NCBI GenBank assembly: GCA_934098705.1
Contig: CAKOPC010000001.1
Span: 310,001 to 374,000 of the forward strand
Source: an uncultured Bacilli bacterium
GTDB taxonomy: Bacteria > Bacillota_I > Bacilli_A > RF39 > UBA660
Direction: 5' to 3'
DNA: 64,000 nucleotides
In this document: positions 27,967-37,136 of the stretch, piece after piece
Numbering within the stretch: the first letter of the stretch is position 1
Layout: every line of letters begins with the position of its first letter
Made by a program: the position numbers and the translations under genes
Notes under the pieces: generated by a model
The model's database searches: none
Told to the model about the DNA's origin: nothing
The model's input: only the letters and a program-made list of their open reading frames with translations

Positions 27967-29412
27967 ATGTTAGATAAAGATATAAATAAAAATATAGAAA
28001 AAATTAAAAATGATTATAATAATTCTTGTGATTTATCTTTTAAAGATATAAATATATTAAAAAAAAGAGTTAGCTTAGTATACCTCTCTTCCATATGTGA
28101 TAATAATTTAATAGATAATTTTTTACTTAAAAATATTAATAAATTAAGTAAAAATATTAAAAGTTATAAAAATATTATTACTTGTTTTTTTAATACAACT
28201 CCAAGTATTAATATGAAAAGTGTTAATACATTTGATGAAATTTATAAGTCTTTGGGAGATGGATTTGTTGTGATTTTATTTGAAGATTATGATACATCAA
28301 TAATTGTTGAAGCTAAAAAGGATCTTTCAAGAGGAATACAACAACCTGTAATAGAACAAGCAATAAGTGGTCCAAAAGATTCGTTTAATGAAGATTATAT
28401 GTCAAATATTGGACTTATAAGAAAAAGAATTAAGACTAATAATTTAATAGTACAAGAAAAAATAATTGGTAAAGAAACCGAAACTAAAGTTTCTATATGT
28501 TACATGAAAAATATAATTGAAACAACCCTTTTAGATGAAGTTATAAAAAAGTTAGATAATATAGATATTGATGGTATAATAGATAGTACTTATATAAAAG
28601 AGTATTTAGAAAGTAAAAATAGTGTCTTTACTTTAATTAATATAACAGAACGCCCTGATGTTTCTGTTATGAATCTTTTAAACGGTAAAATTATTTTAAT
28701 TGTTGAAAATTCTCCATTTGCCCTTATTATTCCAACCTTTTTCTATGAACTTTTTAATGCCTCCGAAGATTATTATCAAAAATCTAAAAATGTAACTTTC
28801 ACAAGAATTATAAGATATTTATCATTTTTTTTAGCAATTATTCTTCCAGGATTTTATATAGCAATAACAACTTTTAATCATGAAACAATTCCAGATACCT
28901 TACTTATTAATTTTGCCATGCAAAGAGAAGGAGTTCCTTTTCCTGCCTTTGTAGAAGCTCTTGGTATGAGTTTAGTTTTTGAAATATTAAGAGAAAGTGA
29001 TATTAGAATGCCTAATTTATCTGGTTCTGCCATAAGCATTTTAGGAGCTATTGTTTTAGGAGATGCTGCTGTATCAGCAGGTGTTGTATCCCCAATTATG
29101 GTAATAATTATTGCTATATCTGCGATATGTTCTTTAATGTTTTCAGGTCCTGTCATGACAAATGGTATAAGATTCTGGAGGCTTATTTTTATGATTTCCT
29201 CAACTATTATTGGTCTTCCTGGTATTGCTTTTTGTGGCTTTTTGTTTATTATTACAATGTCAGGATTAAAATCATTTGGTAAACCATACCTTTATCCTTT
29301 TGCTCCATTTGATTTAAAACTAGCTCTTAAAACTATATTTAAAAAAGAACAAAAAGATAATAAAAGAAGAATACCATATCTTACTAATACTAATATTAAA
29401 AGGAGTAAATGA
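27967..29412 (+). CDS. GerA-family spore germination protein, A subunit
   Basis: 481 residues, homologous to GerAA/GerKA, the A subunit of nutrient germinant receptors in the spore inner membrane. It has a hydrophilic N-terminal domain with FGDGFVV-like KSLGDGFVVILFEDYD and SRGIQQPVIEQAISGPKDSF, then a membrane domain with FLAIILPGFYIAITTFN, PFPAFVEALGM and FEILRESDIRMP. Both family signatures are clear. It is the first gene of a three-gene operon with 1-nt and 2-nt gaps. GGTGATG lies right before the ATG. An AATACTA at 27942 resembles a sigma-G -10 but the -35 is not convincing. Confidence 0.95.
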   Translation: MLDKDINKNIEKIKNDYNNSCDLSFKDINILKKRVSLVYLSSICDNNLIDNFLLKNINKLSKNIKSYKNIITCFFNTTPSINMKSVNTFDEIYKSLGDGFVVILFEDYDTSIIVEAKKDLSRGIQQPVIEQAISGPKDSFNEDYMSNIGLIRKRIKTNNLIVQEKIIGKETETKVSICYMKNIIETTLLDEVIKKLDNIDIDGIIDSTYIKEYLESKNSVFTLINITERPDVSVMNLLNGKIILIVENSPFALIIPTFFYELFNASEDYYQKSKNVTFTRIIRYLSFFLAIILPGFYIAITTFNHETIPDTLLINFAMQREGVPFPAFVEALGMSLVFEILRESDIRMPNLSGSAISILGAIVLGDAAVSAGVVSPIMVIIIAISAICSLMFSGPVMTNGIRFWRLIFMISSTIIGLPGIAFCGFLFIITMSGLKSFGKPYLYPFAPFDLKLALKTIFKKEQKDNKRRIPYLTNTNIKRSK

Positions 29413-29413
29413 T

Positions 29414-30529
29414 ATGAAAAAAATAATTTTAATAATAATTATAACTATTTTTTTAACAACTGGCTGTAGTTATGTTGAACTTAATAATCTTGCTATTGCT
29501 AATACTTTAGGTATAGATTATGTAGATGGTAATTATGAAGTAACAATCCAAATACTAGATTTAAAAAAAGATGCTAATGGTAACAATGATAGTGAAAAAG
29601 ATGTTATTTATAAAGGAAGTGGTAAAACTATTACAAATGCTATAAGAAATGTATCTTTATCCTACCCTAAAGAACTTTATTTAGGACATTTAAGTATTGT
29701 AATAATTGGTAAAGACTTAATAAATAGTGATCTTGAAGAAATATTTGAATATTTTATAAGAACTCCTACTGTTAGAAATGATTTTTATGTTCTTATAAAT
29801 AGTACTGGTAAAGCAAGTGAAATACTTGATAGTCCTAAAGAAAAATCTGGCTCTTTTCCAAGTAAAGAACTTGTAACAACTCTTGAAGTATCAGCAAAGG
29901 AAGTTGGAGCAACAACTAAAGTTAATATGGAAGAATTTATAAATGCTTATATAAATGATACCATAACACCTATTATTCCAAATATTAAAAAAGATGATGA
30001 TATAACAACCCTAAATGGAATAATTGCAATAAATAAAAAAACTAATAAATTAGTACTACTTGATGATAATTTAACTGTTACTTATAATTTTATTTTTAAT
30101 AACTTTTTATCAAGTCCCTTAACTATAAATTATAAAGATACTATAATAGATGTTTTAATAGGTCTACCAAAAAATAAAATAAAGTCAAAAATAGAAAATG
30201 GTAATATAATCTTTGATATAAATATAGATGTATCTTTGCAACCAAGTGAAATAAGAACTAAAATAAATTTAGAAGATCCTAAAGTAGAAAAAGAAATACA
30301 AAATAAAATAAATGAAAAAATAAAAGAAAATATAAATAAACTTTTAACATTTTGTAAAGATAATGATATAGATGTTTTAAATCTTAATAATATTTTATAT
30401 AAAAATCATTTTAAAGAATATAAAAATATTACAATTAAAAATATATATAATAAAGCAAACTTCAATATAACAGTAAAATCCCATCTTTCACGTTATGGAA
30501 ACTTATATCGAAGTACTAAAGGAGAATAA
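29414..30529 (+). CDS. GerA-family germination lipoprotein, C subunit
   Basis: 371 residues of the GerAC/GerKC family. Lipoprotein signal with lipobox FLTTGC (Cys18), followed by the classical WD-like start (YVELNNLAIANTLGIDY), the middle LGHLSIVIIGKDL and FIRTPTVRNDFYVL. It anchors to the outer face of the spore inner membrane together with the A and B subunits. AAAAGGAG ends in the preceding gene, so translation is coupled. Confidence 0.93.
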   Translation: MKKIILIIIITIFLTTGCSYVELNNLAIANTLGIDYVDGNYEVTIQILDLKKDANGNNDSEKDVIYKGSGKTITNAIRNVSLSYPKELYLGHLSIVIIGKDLINSDLEEIFEYFIRTPTVRNDFYVLINSTGKASEILDSPKEKSGSFPSKELVTTLEVSAKEVGATTKVNMEEFINAYINDTITPIIPNIKKDDDITTLNGIIAINKKTNKLVLLDDNLTVTYNFIFNNFLSSPLTINYKDTIIDVLIGLPKNKIKSKIENGNIIFDINIDVSLQPSEIRTKINLEDPKVEKEIQNKINEKIKENINKLLTFCKDNDIDVLNLNNILYKNHFKEYKNITIKNIYNKANFNITVKSHLSRYGNLYRSTKGE

Positions 30530-30531
30530 TT

Positions 30532-31620
30532 ATGGAAAAAATAAGTCATAAAGAAATATTTGTTTTAACCTTTTTCTTAAGCTGTTTTCTATATCCAGGT
30601 TTTGGAGATACCCTTATTATAAAATATAGTGATAATGGCATTATTATATCAACTATTATTGGTGCTTTAATTGGTTTTTTAGTAGTACTTTTAATAACAT
30701 CTATCTTTGATAAAATAGATAAAGGTAATATTTTTGATTATAATGTATCAAGATTTAAAGTATTTGGTAAAGTTTTAAATGTCCTTATAATAATTGGTAT
30801 TTTATATATTATATTTGTTGAATCATGGAACATTATAACATTTATTGTAAGCCAGTTTTTAACTAAGACATCTTATTTTGAAGTTGCTTTTATAATGTTT
30901 TCATGTCTTTCATATTTTATTATAAAAAAGATAGAAGTAATGTCTAGAACATCTATTATTTTATTTATAATATTTATATTTATGGGAGTTTTAACTTATA
31001 TATTTTTAATACCTATAATAGAAATAGATAATTTTAAACCTATTCTTGATTTTAATAAAAATGACCTTTTAAAAAGTATATTTATGCCCGTATGCTTCTC
31101 TTCTTTTCCTTTGATTAATATTTTATCTATTAAAAAGGAATGTTTGATAGATAGTAAAAAATGTAAAAGAAGTATTATTTTAGGTTACATTATATCTTGT
31201 CTTTTTTGGATACTTTATTTATTATTTATAACTGGAGTATTTGACCCTAAAATGAGTGCTTTATTTACTTATCCAGAATATACTCTTTTAAAAAAAGTTA
31301 ATGCTTTTAACTTTATTCAAAGAATTGAAAACATACTAGCCTTTATGATATTTATCGCAGCCTTTATAGGTCTTGGTCTTTGTTTTTACTCTATTATATC
31401 TTATATAATTAAAGTATTTAAATTAAAGAAGAATAAAAGTATTAATATTTTAACATATATTATATGTATGACTATATCATTTATCTCTATATATTTGTTT
31501 AAAGATTATTTAATTATTGATTTATTTACTATGTACCCTATCATTTCTTTTGAAATACTTATACCTATTATTTTAATTAGTATTTTAAACATTAGAAAAA
31601 CTACTAAAAGTAGTAGTTAA
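30532..31620 (+). CDS. GerA-family germinant receptor permease, B subunit
   Basis: 362 residues with about ten membrane helices, of the GerAB/GerKB family in the APC superfamily, thought to bind the germinant amino acid. Start ISHKEIFVLTFFLSCF with FGDTL in the first loop fits the family (Q-..F-..lG). Last gene of the operon; AAAGGAG lies before the ATG. The final codons lie inside a strong terminator. Confidence 0.92.
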   Translation: MEKISHKEIFVLTFFLSCFLYPGFGDTLIIKYSDNGIIISTIIGALIGFLVVLLITSIFDKIDKGNIFDYNVSRFKVFGKVLNVLIIIGILYIIFVESWNIITFIVSQFLTKTSYFEVAFIMFSCLSYFIIKKIEVMSRTSIILFIIFIFMGVLTYIFLIPIIEIDNFKPILDFNKNDLLKSIFMPVCFSSFPLINILSIKKECLIDSKKCKRSIILGYIISCLFWILYLLFITGVFDPKMSALFTYPEYTLLKKVNAFNFIQRIENILAFMIFIAAFIGLGLCFYSIISYIIKVFKLKKNKSINILTYIICMTISFISIYLFKDYLIIDLFTMYPIISFEILIPIILISILNIRKTTKSSS

Positions 31621-31634
31621 TCTAATGTTTTTTA
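31587..31634 (+). terminator. Terminator overlapping gerAB 3' end
   Basis: AAACATTAGA (31587-31596) pairs with TCTAATGTTT (31621-31630), with an inner stem ACTACT/AGTAGT, followed by a T run. The TAA stop is between the arms. The convergent gene at 31632 abuts it. Confidence 0.85.
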
Positions 31635-31979
31635 TTTTATTTCATTTTCTTTACTTATTATTATAGTGTTATTATCTTTAGTACTTTTTGGTTTATATTT
31701 TATAAGGTTTTGACTTTTTAATGTTTGATATATTGTAGGTGCTCCAATAAATCCAAAAACAGCAACCCAAAGGGAAAGTTCTAAATCAAGTTTATAAAAT
31801 GTATTAGCAAATGGTACTCCTAAAACAATAGAAAATAGTAGATTTAATATCCATATTTCCCACCCCTTATTTACTATTTTTAAATCTTTAAATTTTTGTA
31901 TAAAAGCCATTAAAAATACTGAAAATGTAACACTTATAGTAAGTATATCAAGCAAAGTATCTGTTATTAAATAATCCAA
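31632..31979 (-). CDS. Phage-holin-like membrane protein
   Basis: 115 residues with two to three hydrophobic segments, a middle tract KLDLELSLWVAVFGFIGAP, and a charged tail. Size, topology and pairing with the 31995 gene resemble holin-type cassettes of Firmicute phages, but no signature is decisive. The start is TTG 31979, with AAGGTGAG 6 nt upstream. The downstream neighbour is the convergent germination operon. Confidence 0.45.
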   Translation of the reverse strand: MDYLITDTLLDILTISVTFSVFLMAFIQKFKDLKIVNKGWEIWILNLLFSIVLGVPFANTFYKLDLELSLWVAVFGFIGAPTIYQTLKSQNLIKYKPKSTKDNNTIIISKENEIK

Positions 31980-31994
31980 AATAACTCACCTTCC

Positions 31995-32303
31995 CTACTT
32001 TGAAATTATTGGAATGCTATTTATTTTTTTTACTAAATCTGTTATAACATCACAACATTCAAACTTTCTATATACTTTATAAAGGTCATTTAGATCTTCT
32101 TTTTCTTCAATAGTTATAGAGTCTTTTTCTATTAAGTTATTATATTTTTCAATTATTTTACTTTTAAGTAAAACAATTATTCCTTCATTTGTAAAATCTA
32201 GCCTTTTTTTATAATTAGTTATCTGTTTTAAAACATAGCTTACACAAGAAATAATAAGACCAAATAATATTTCTATCCAGTATTTAATTATTATATTTAG
32301 CAT
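31995..32303 (-). CDS. Phage-type small membrane protein (holin-associated)
   Basis: 102 residues from ATG 32303 (GAGGTGA upstream; GTG 32315 lies in that site). One N-terminal membrane segment, then a helical domain, TNEGIIVLLKSKIIEKYNN with DLYKVYRKFECCDVITDLV. The pattern of a membrane helix, ..LL..KI...YN, then L...Y......-+-...L...-I..IP.. is common in small proteins near phage holin/lysin genes. It is probably a remnant or domesticated piece of a prophage lysis cassette with the next gene. Confidence 0.5.
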   Translation of the reverse strand: MLNIIIKYWIEILFGLIISCVSYVLKQITNYKKRLDFTNEGIIVLLKSKIIEKYNNLIEKDSITIEEKEDLNDLYKVYRKFECCDVITDLVKKINSIPIISK

Positions 32304-32379
32304 ATCCAAAATCACCTCTAATATAATTTATGAAAGATTTATTTTTTGGAATAATTAATTAACATAAAAAAAAGAAGTT

Positions 32380-33612
32380 TTAAGCTTCTTTTTCTATAAC
32401 AGGATAAAAATCTAAACCATTAGTTTTAAGATATTTATTATTTATTTTAGAGTTAGTATTACCAATAGCTAAGTATTTCCCATCATCATTTATTATTTTA
32501 GTAAAGGAATATGTTTTATTTTTAGTATAAAATTTTTCCTCTATCTTTTCTAAATTTATATCATAAGTAACCAAAAGACCACTTGCATTTAAAACATCTT
32601 CCTCTTTTTTTCCAAATACTCCCGCAACTACTATTTTATCATCAAGATATATACTATCTTTAAACTTAGAGATGTCATCATGACTAAAGGTTACTTCTTT
32701 TTCTATTTCACCATCACCATTTATTTTTATAATAGCAGCTTCATATTTATCTGTTTTATCTTTTTCAAAAAGGTGTGATGCAGTCATAATAAAATTATTA
32801 TCATCTATCTTAGTTATACTTGTAATACCTTCTTTATCGGTATAGCCATAGTAATTATGCCATACTTCATTAAAGTCTTTATCATATTTGTAAACAATAC
32901 CTGTTCCTTTTTGAGTTACTCCAACTGCTATATAACCATCATCTAAAACAACAACATCATTAAATGTGGCAGATGAAAGAGGTCCACCTTTTGTTACTTC
33001 TAAAAGCTTTTCTCCATCTTTATCATATTTTGTAAGTAAAGCTCCACCTTTTGTGTCATATCCAATAGCACTACTTTCAAAAACAGTACTACCACATACT
33101 ATAATATTAGAATCATTATCTATTTTAACTGCATTATATGAAGAATTACCCATAAGATTATAGTTTTTACGCCATACAATATTAAAATTCTTATCATATT
33201 TTACAATAGTAGCTTCAGTGGCATTATCTTTATGATTAGCAAGACTAACTTCTATATTACCTACAGCTATAAAACCATCATCATAACTTACAATATCTTT
33301 ATATTCTCCATTATAACCAAGATCAAGCTTTACTTCCTTTTCTATTTTTAAATCTTTATTATAAACATATAAATAAGGTTTATTGTATCCTGGCTTTTCA
33401 TAATCTATAAAATCACTATGTTTAGAATCACTAAGACCTACTCCTACATATCCATTATCTGTTTTTATAATACTATTTAATGCACTATAATAAGTAGTTT
33501 TTTTTCTTATATTAATCATTTTAATACCAAAATATATAAATTCTAAAGCAAAAAGACAAACTAGTCCAATACTTACATATTTTAATATTTTAACAGCTTT
33601 CAAACTTTTCAT
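32380..33612 (-). CDS. Membrane-anchored beta-propeller-like protein
   Basis: 410 residues: an N-terminal anchor (ILKYVSIGLVCLFALEFIYF), then six or so repeats of the kind DDGYIAVG ... YDKDFNEVW and DDGFIAVG ... YDKNFNIVW, spaced 55-60 residues. This is the layout of an exported beta-propeller seen in many Firmicute surface proteins. Ligand unknown. GGAGG precedes the ATG; it stands alone between two small operons. Confidence 0.75.
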   Translation of the reverse strand: MKSLKAVKILKYVSIGLVCLFALEFIYFGIKMINIRKKTTYYSALNSIIKTDNGYVGVGLSDSKHSDFIDYEKPGYNKPYLYVYNKDLKIEKEVKLDLGYNGEYKDIVSYDDGFIAVGNIEVSLANHKDNATEATIVKYDKNFNIVWRKNYNLMGNSSYNAVKIDNDSNIIVCGSTVFESSAIGYDTKGGALLTKYDKDGEKLLEVTKGGPLSSATFNDVVVLDDGYIAVGVTQKGTGIVYKYDKDFNEVWHNYYGYTDKEGITSITKIDDNNFIMTASHLFEKDKTDKYEAAIIKINGDGEIEKEVTFSHDDISKFKDSIYLDDKIVVAGVFGKKEEDVLNASGLLVTYDINLEKIEEKFYTKNKTYSFTKIINDDGKYLAIGNTNSKINNKYLKTNGLDFYPVIEKEA

Positions 33613-33666
33613 ATCTTACCTCCAAAACAAAATATGCTATTAAATAATAACATATTTTTTAATTAC

Positions 33667-34080
33667 TTATTTTGTTTCTTCTTCCTTTTCTAATTTTACA
33701 AGAACATCTTTAGTAACTTTAATAGCATAACCTCTTAAATCATCAACTGCCTTTAAAACTACTTCTGTTCCTTCTTTTTTAGCCATTCCATAAAGATCTT
33801 CTATTTGATCCTTTATTTCTTCACTTTTCTTTTTAGCAATCTTTAATACTTTTTCTTTATCTAAATCTTTTAATTCCTTCTCTAGTTTTTTTATCTTCTT
33901 TTCAAAATCACATTTTACTTCTTGAACATCAATTTCTTTTACTTTTTGTAAAAGTTCATTAAACTTATTTTTTAAATCCTCTCTAGTTTCACTACCTTTT
34001 TTAGGGGCAAATAAAAGTCCTAATCCAACTCCTGCTCCTAAACCTAATAATAACTTTCCAAATCCACTTTTTTTACTCAT
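33667..34080 (-). CDS. YtxH-domain protein
   Basis: 137 residues from ATG 34080 (AAAGGAAAT upstream). Glycine-rich N-terminal hydrophobic segment GKLLLGLGAGVGLGLLFAP followed by KKGSETRE, the YtxH signature, then a long Lys/Glu-rich helical region. Family members are general-stress or envelope proteins without a defined reaction. It overlaps the upstream DUF948-like gene by 8 bp, the same pair as ytxG-ytxH in Bacillus. Confidence 0.8.
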   Translation of the reverse strand: MSKKSGFGKLLLGLGAGVGLGLLFAPKKGSETREDLKNKFNELLQKVKEIDVQEVKCDFEKKIKKLEKELKDLDKEKVLKIAKKKSEEIKDQIEDLYGMAKKEGTEVVLKAVDDLRGYAIKVTKDVLVKLEKEEETK

Positions 34081-34351
34081 CTTTAATTTCCTTTCTTTTA
34101 AACATTTTATCAATTATACTTACAATTTTATCAATAACGGCATCACTAACAATAGAAATAGCATCTGTTATACTATCCAAAACATTAAAGATACCGTTAA
34201 CACTTTTTATCTTTTTCTCAACATCCTTTAGTATTATATTAACTTTCTCTGTTGTTATTACAAGTTTTATACAAAAAACTATTAAAAATACTACTAAAAT
34301 TGATGTTAAAAGCAAAAGTATTGTAAGAAGTACTTGATTATAACCTGACAT
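34073..34351 (-). CDS. DUF948/YtxG-like small membrane protein
   Basis: 92 residues: an N-terminal membrane helix (LLTILLLLTSILVVFLIVFC), then a helical segment with DVEKKIKSVNGIFNVLDSITDAI. Topology and pairing with a YtxH gene fit the DUF948/YtxG group. AGGAGG lies before the ATG. Confidence 0.6.
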   Translation of the reverse strand: MSGYNQVLLTILLLLTSILVVFLIVFCIKLVITTEKVNIILKDVEKKIKSVNGIFNVLDSITDAISIVSDAVIDKIVSIIDKMFKRKEIKDE

Positions 34352-34364
34352 TTACTTATCCTCC

Positions 34365-35243
34365 TTAATTCTTTTCATCATACATTAAATCTATCAAATC
34401 ATATAGATTTTTTTCTTCATCCATAACTTTTTCTTCAGCCTTTTTATGTGCTTTTGATGTTTCTTGTTCTATTTTTTTATTTTCTTTTATTTCCTCTTCA
34501 ACTTCTTCAGTTAAATTTTTATTCTTTTTACATCTTGTCATTTTTTCTTTTGCTAAATCTTTATAATCCACATCATATTCAAGACCTAAATCTTCAAAAT
34601 ACTCTTCCGCATCTCCTAAAGATATTTTTTCAATACCAGGAGTATCATCATCTTTTTCCATTTCATAAAGTAAATCTTTGCTTTCTTCTTTTTTTTCTTT
34701 TTCTTCTTTTACATTAAAATCTTCTTCTTCAAGTTTTTTTATCTCTCTAGTATTTCCAAAAGCTTTTTCTCTTACTTCATCTAAAGAAACTGTTTTCTTA
34801 GTATCTGTTATAATATCAATATTTGGATTAACTTCATGAGGAAAGCCATCATTTGATACTTCAACATGATCTAAAATACCATAAACTGGTGATATTATAG
34901 GAGATGGTTTAAATTTTGTTCTTTCATTTCTCATTACATCTTTTTCATAACCACCATATATTATCTTTTGTTCTTTTACAGGTTCATTATAAGTGGAAAC
35001 TATAAACTCTTGTTTTGGCACTTCTTCTTTTACTTCTTCTTCAAAATCATCCATATCAAAAATAATAGGAGCTGTTTCTTTTACTTTATTTATATCGTTT
35101 ACTTCTGGTTCATCATAATGTCTTATTTTAACCTTTTCCTCCTGATTAATAGTAGCATCAACATCAATTTTCTTAGCTATTTCTTCCTGTTCTTCTTCTT
35201 CCTCTTCAAATAGTGCATTTTTTATTTTTTCAAATAATTTCAT
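34365..35243 (-). CDS. Acidic cytosolic protein with ISPVYG motif, unknown
   Basis: 292 residues, strongly acidic, without a membrane segment, mostly disordered or coiled. An island of conserved look at about residues 108-130 reads RTKFKPSPIISPVYGILDHV. A related island, KKFKNSQVISPVFGV, occurs in the membrane protein at 56067. Such a motif between charged tails suggests a docking peptide. It is first in a run with the DUF948 and YtxH genes (13-nt gap). No function is assigned. Confidence 0.7.
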   Translation of the reverse strand: MKLFEKIKNALFEEEEEEQEEIAKKIDVDATINQEEKVKIRHYDEPEVNDINKVKETAPIIFDMDDFEEEVKEEVPKQEFIVSTYNEPVKEQKIIYGGYEKDVMRNERTKFKPSPIISPVYGILDHVEVSNDGFPHEVNPNIDIITDTKKTVSLDEVREKAFGNTREIKKLEEEDFNVKEEKEKKEESKDLLYEMEKDDDTPGIEKISLGDAEEYFEDLGLEYDVDYKDLAKEKMTRCKKNKNLTEEVEEEIKENKKIEQETSKAHKKAEEKVMDEEKNLYDLIDLMYDEKN

Positions 35244-35258
35244 ATTTTCACCTCTAAT

Positions 35259-35921
35259 TTATTCTGCTTCATTTAAATCAATTATATCTTCATCTAATTT
35301 TTTATTATCTTCTTTTGGATCTTCATCTGCAACCCACTCTAAAAAGTCTGTTGTTTCATTTGAAGGACCCAAAATATCATATTTTTCTTCGTTGTATTCC
35401 AAAACATTTTTCTTAATTAAACTATCAATTATTTTATCATTATAAGATATACTATTTAATATAATTAATGATTTAGCTATAGCAGTTTTATAATTATTTG
35501 TCAAAACTTCCACCTTTGCATAATTATACATAACTTCGGTAAAATACTTATCATCACATTTTGTAACAAGAATATAACCACAACTTTCTGCCTTATCACA
35601 ATTTAATATCTTACTATAAAATGGAGCATTTTCTTCATTTATTTTATAATCATTTACTATTTTTTTATAATATCCTGTTATATCAACATACAAATAATAT
35701 TTATCATCAAATGACTTTAAAACAATATTATTTGAACTATCATTAATTAAATTCATATCCTCTAATACATAGATTTTATATCCCTTAAAAGCTTGATTAG
35801 GCTTAGCTTTTGTTTTTAATGATGATACTACAACATCATCAACATTTCCTTTATTAACATTATAACAACCAGTTAAACACAAAATCATAAGCATTACTAA
35901 GGGTAAAAAATATTTTTTCAT
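35259..35921 (-). CDS. Lipoprotein of unknown function
   Basis: 220 residues with a lipoprotein signal (LVMLMILCLTGC, Cys19), a globular middle with a CDKAESC pair, and an acidic tail (DEDPKEDNKKLDEDIID). GAGGTG precedes the ATG. It sits between trmB and the acidic 34365 gene; no family recognised. Confidence 0.7.
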   Translation of the reverse strand: MKKYFLPLVMLMILCLTGCYNVNKGNVDDVVVSSLKTKAKPNQAFKGYKIYVLEDMNLINDSSNNIVLKSFDDKYYLYVDITGYYKKIVNDYKINEENAPFYSKILNCDKAESCGYILVTKCDDKYFTEVMYNYAKVEVLTNNYKTAIAKSLIILNSISYNDKIIDSLIKKNVLEYNEEKYDILGPSNETTDFLEWVADEDPKEDNKKLDEDIIDLNEAE

Positions 35922-35947
35922 ATAACACCTCTATTATAACAAATTAA

Positions 35948-36574
35948 TTAATTTTTGTATACAAAAACCATATAGATTCTTGCACCTTTTTTTATAAATT
36001 TTTCTTCATACTCAGTTAATATATTATCAAAAGAATCATCGTTTTGCAAATCAAGTGATATTTTATCTATTTTATAACCATGATCTACAAATGATTTAAG
36101 TGAATATTCAAAAAGCTCTCTATTATCTGTTTTAAACTGTATTTTACAAGAATTTTTAAATATCTTATCATATATTTCTAAAAAGAAAGGACTTGTAAGT
36201 CTTCTTTTAGCATGTCTTTTCTTAGGCCAAGGATCAGAAAAATTTAAATATAACATATCAATTTCTTTATCAAATAAATTACCAATATCTTTAGCATCAT
36301 AATTCATTAAAATTAAATTACTTGGTAAATGTTCATCTCTTACAGCAAGTGCAAGTACACTATCTTGTTTTTCAAGTCCTATATAATTAATGGAAGGATT
36401 ATTTAAAGCAAGTGTCTTTATAAACTTTCCTTTACCTATTCCAATTTCTAAATGTATTTCATTAGAATTATTAAAAAGTTCACTAAATTTTCCTTTATAA
36501 CAACAAGGATCATTCAAAACATTAGGACAACTTTTTAAAATTATATCTTTATTTTTAACATTTCTAAGTCGCAT
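35948..36574 (-). CDS. trmB: tRNA (guanine-N7)-methyltransferase
   Basis: SAM-dependent methyltransferase for m7G46 of tRNA. 208 residues with the SAM loop HLEIGIGKGKFI, NYIGLEKQDSVLALA, and the family signature LYLNFSDPWPKKRHAKRRL. The C-terminal end is typical (YEEKFIKKGARIY). The start codon overlaps a weak GGGTG site. Confidence 0.96.
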   Translation of the reverse strand: MRLRNVKNKDIILKSCPNVLNDPCCYKGKFSELFNNSNEIHLEIGIGKGKFIKTLALNNPSINYIGLEKQDSVLALAVRDEHLPSNLILMNYDAKDIGNLFDKEIDMLYLNFSDPWPKKRHAKRRLTSPFFLEIYDKIFKNSCKIQFKTDNRELFEYSLKSFVDHGYKIDKISLDLQNDDSFDNILTEYEEKFIKKGARIYMVFVYKN

Positions 36575-36659
36575 AATTTAACACCCAGAAATATTATACA
36601 ATATTTATTAAATAAAATAAAGATACAAGCATAAAATATTTATATAAGGAGGACTTTTT

Positions 36660-36881
36660 ATGATACCAAATAACAACCCAAATATGATGATGCAACAAAT
36701 GCCTATGATGCCAAATAACCCTTATTATCAAGGTTATCCTATGCCAAATCAAGGATATAGTGATATAAATATGCTAGAAAAAAGAGTAAATGATTTAGAA
36801 CAAAAAGTAATGATGTTAGAAAAAAAGATACAAGAAAAAAACTATAATGATCCTTACACATCAAGTATGTATATGATGTAA
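36660..36881 (+). CDS. Small Met/Asn/Pro-rich protein with coiled coil
   Basis: 73 residues: an N-terminal low-complexity stretch of Pro, Asn and Met (NPNMMMQQMPMMPNNP), a heptad segment (MLEKRVNDLEQKVMMLEKKI), and a short tail. AAGGAGG lies before the ATG and a strong terminator follows, so it is a real transcription unit. The composition suggests a spore-coat or surface-associated peptide, next to a Cse60-like gene; this is inference only. A CATAAAATA at about 36630 resembles a sigma-K -10. Confidence 0.65.
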   Translation: MIPNNNPNMMMQQMPMMPNNPYYQGYPMPNQGYSDINMLEKRVNDLEQKVMMLEKKIQEKNYNDPYTSSMYMM

Positions 36882-36915
36882 TAACTTACAAATAAAGTAA
36901 GTTATTATTTATATA
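36880..36915 (+). terminator. Bidirectional terminator between 36660 and Cse60-like genes
   Basis: TAATAACTTAC pairs perfectly with GTAAGTTATTA over 11 bp with a 7-nt loop; it overlaps the stop of the plus gene and the end of the minus gene. Confidence 0.75.
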
Positions 36916-37075
36916 CAATCATGGCACTAAAACAGTATATTTGATCCTCACTATATATAGAGCAACTAACAGAAAACTTAATATCCAAAACATCACAAGT
37001 TGTTGTATTAAAAAATTCATTTATCTTATCCTCTAAATCCTTTTCATGAGCCTCATCAAAGATTGCAACTTTCAT
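36905..37075 (-). CDS. Cse60-like sporulation protein
   Basis: 56 residues from ATG 37075 (GGTGAT upstream). The pattern KVAIFDEAHEKDLEDKINEF, a central DIKFSVSCS strand and the ending EDQIYCFSAMIVYK fits the small sporulation protein Cse60 (sigma-E-dependent in Bacillus subtilis; biochemical role unknown). The GTG/ATG 12 nt earlier is inside the ribosome site. Confidence 0.75.
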   Translation of the reverse strand: MKVAIFDEAHEKDLEDKINEFFNTTTCDVLDIKFSVSCSIYSEDQIYCFSAMIVYK

Positions 37076-37136
37076 ATAAATCACCATCTTTATAATAGTT
37101 TAAGTAAAAATAAAAATATGTCGAACAAACATATTT

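Noticed and set aside
26000..28000. DGR reverse transcriptase or template repeat close to the variable gene
   Set aside because: No ORF with reverse transcriptase motifs such as YADD and no second copy of the GC-rich variable segment was seen; neighbours are phosphoketolase and gerAA.
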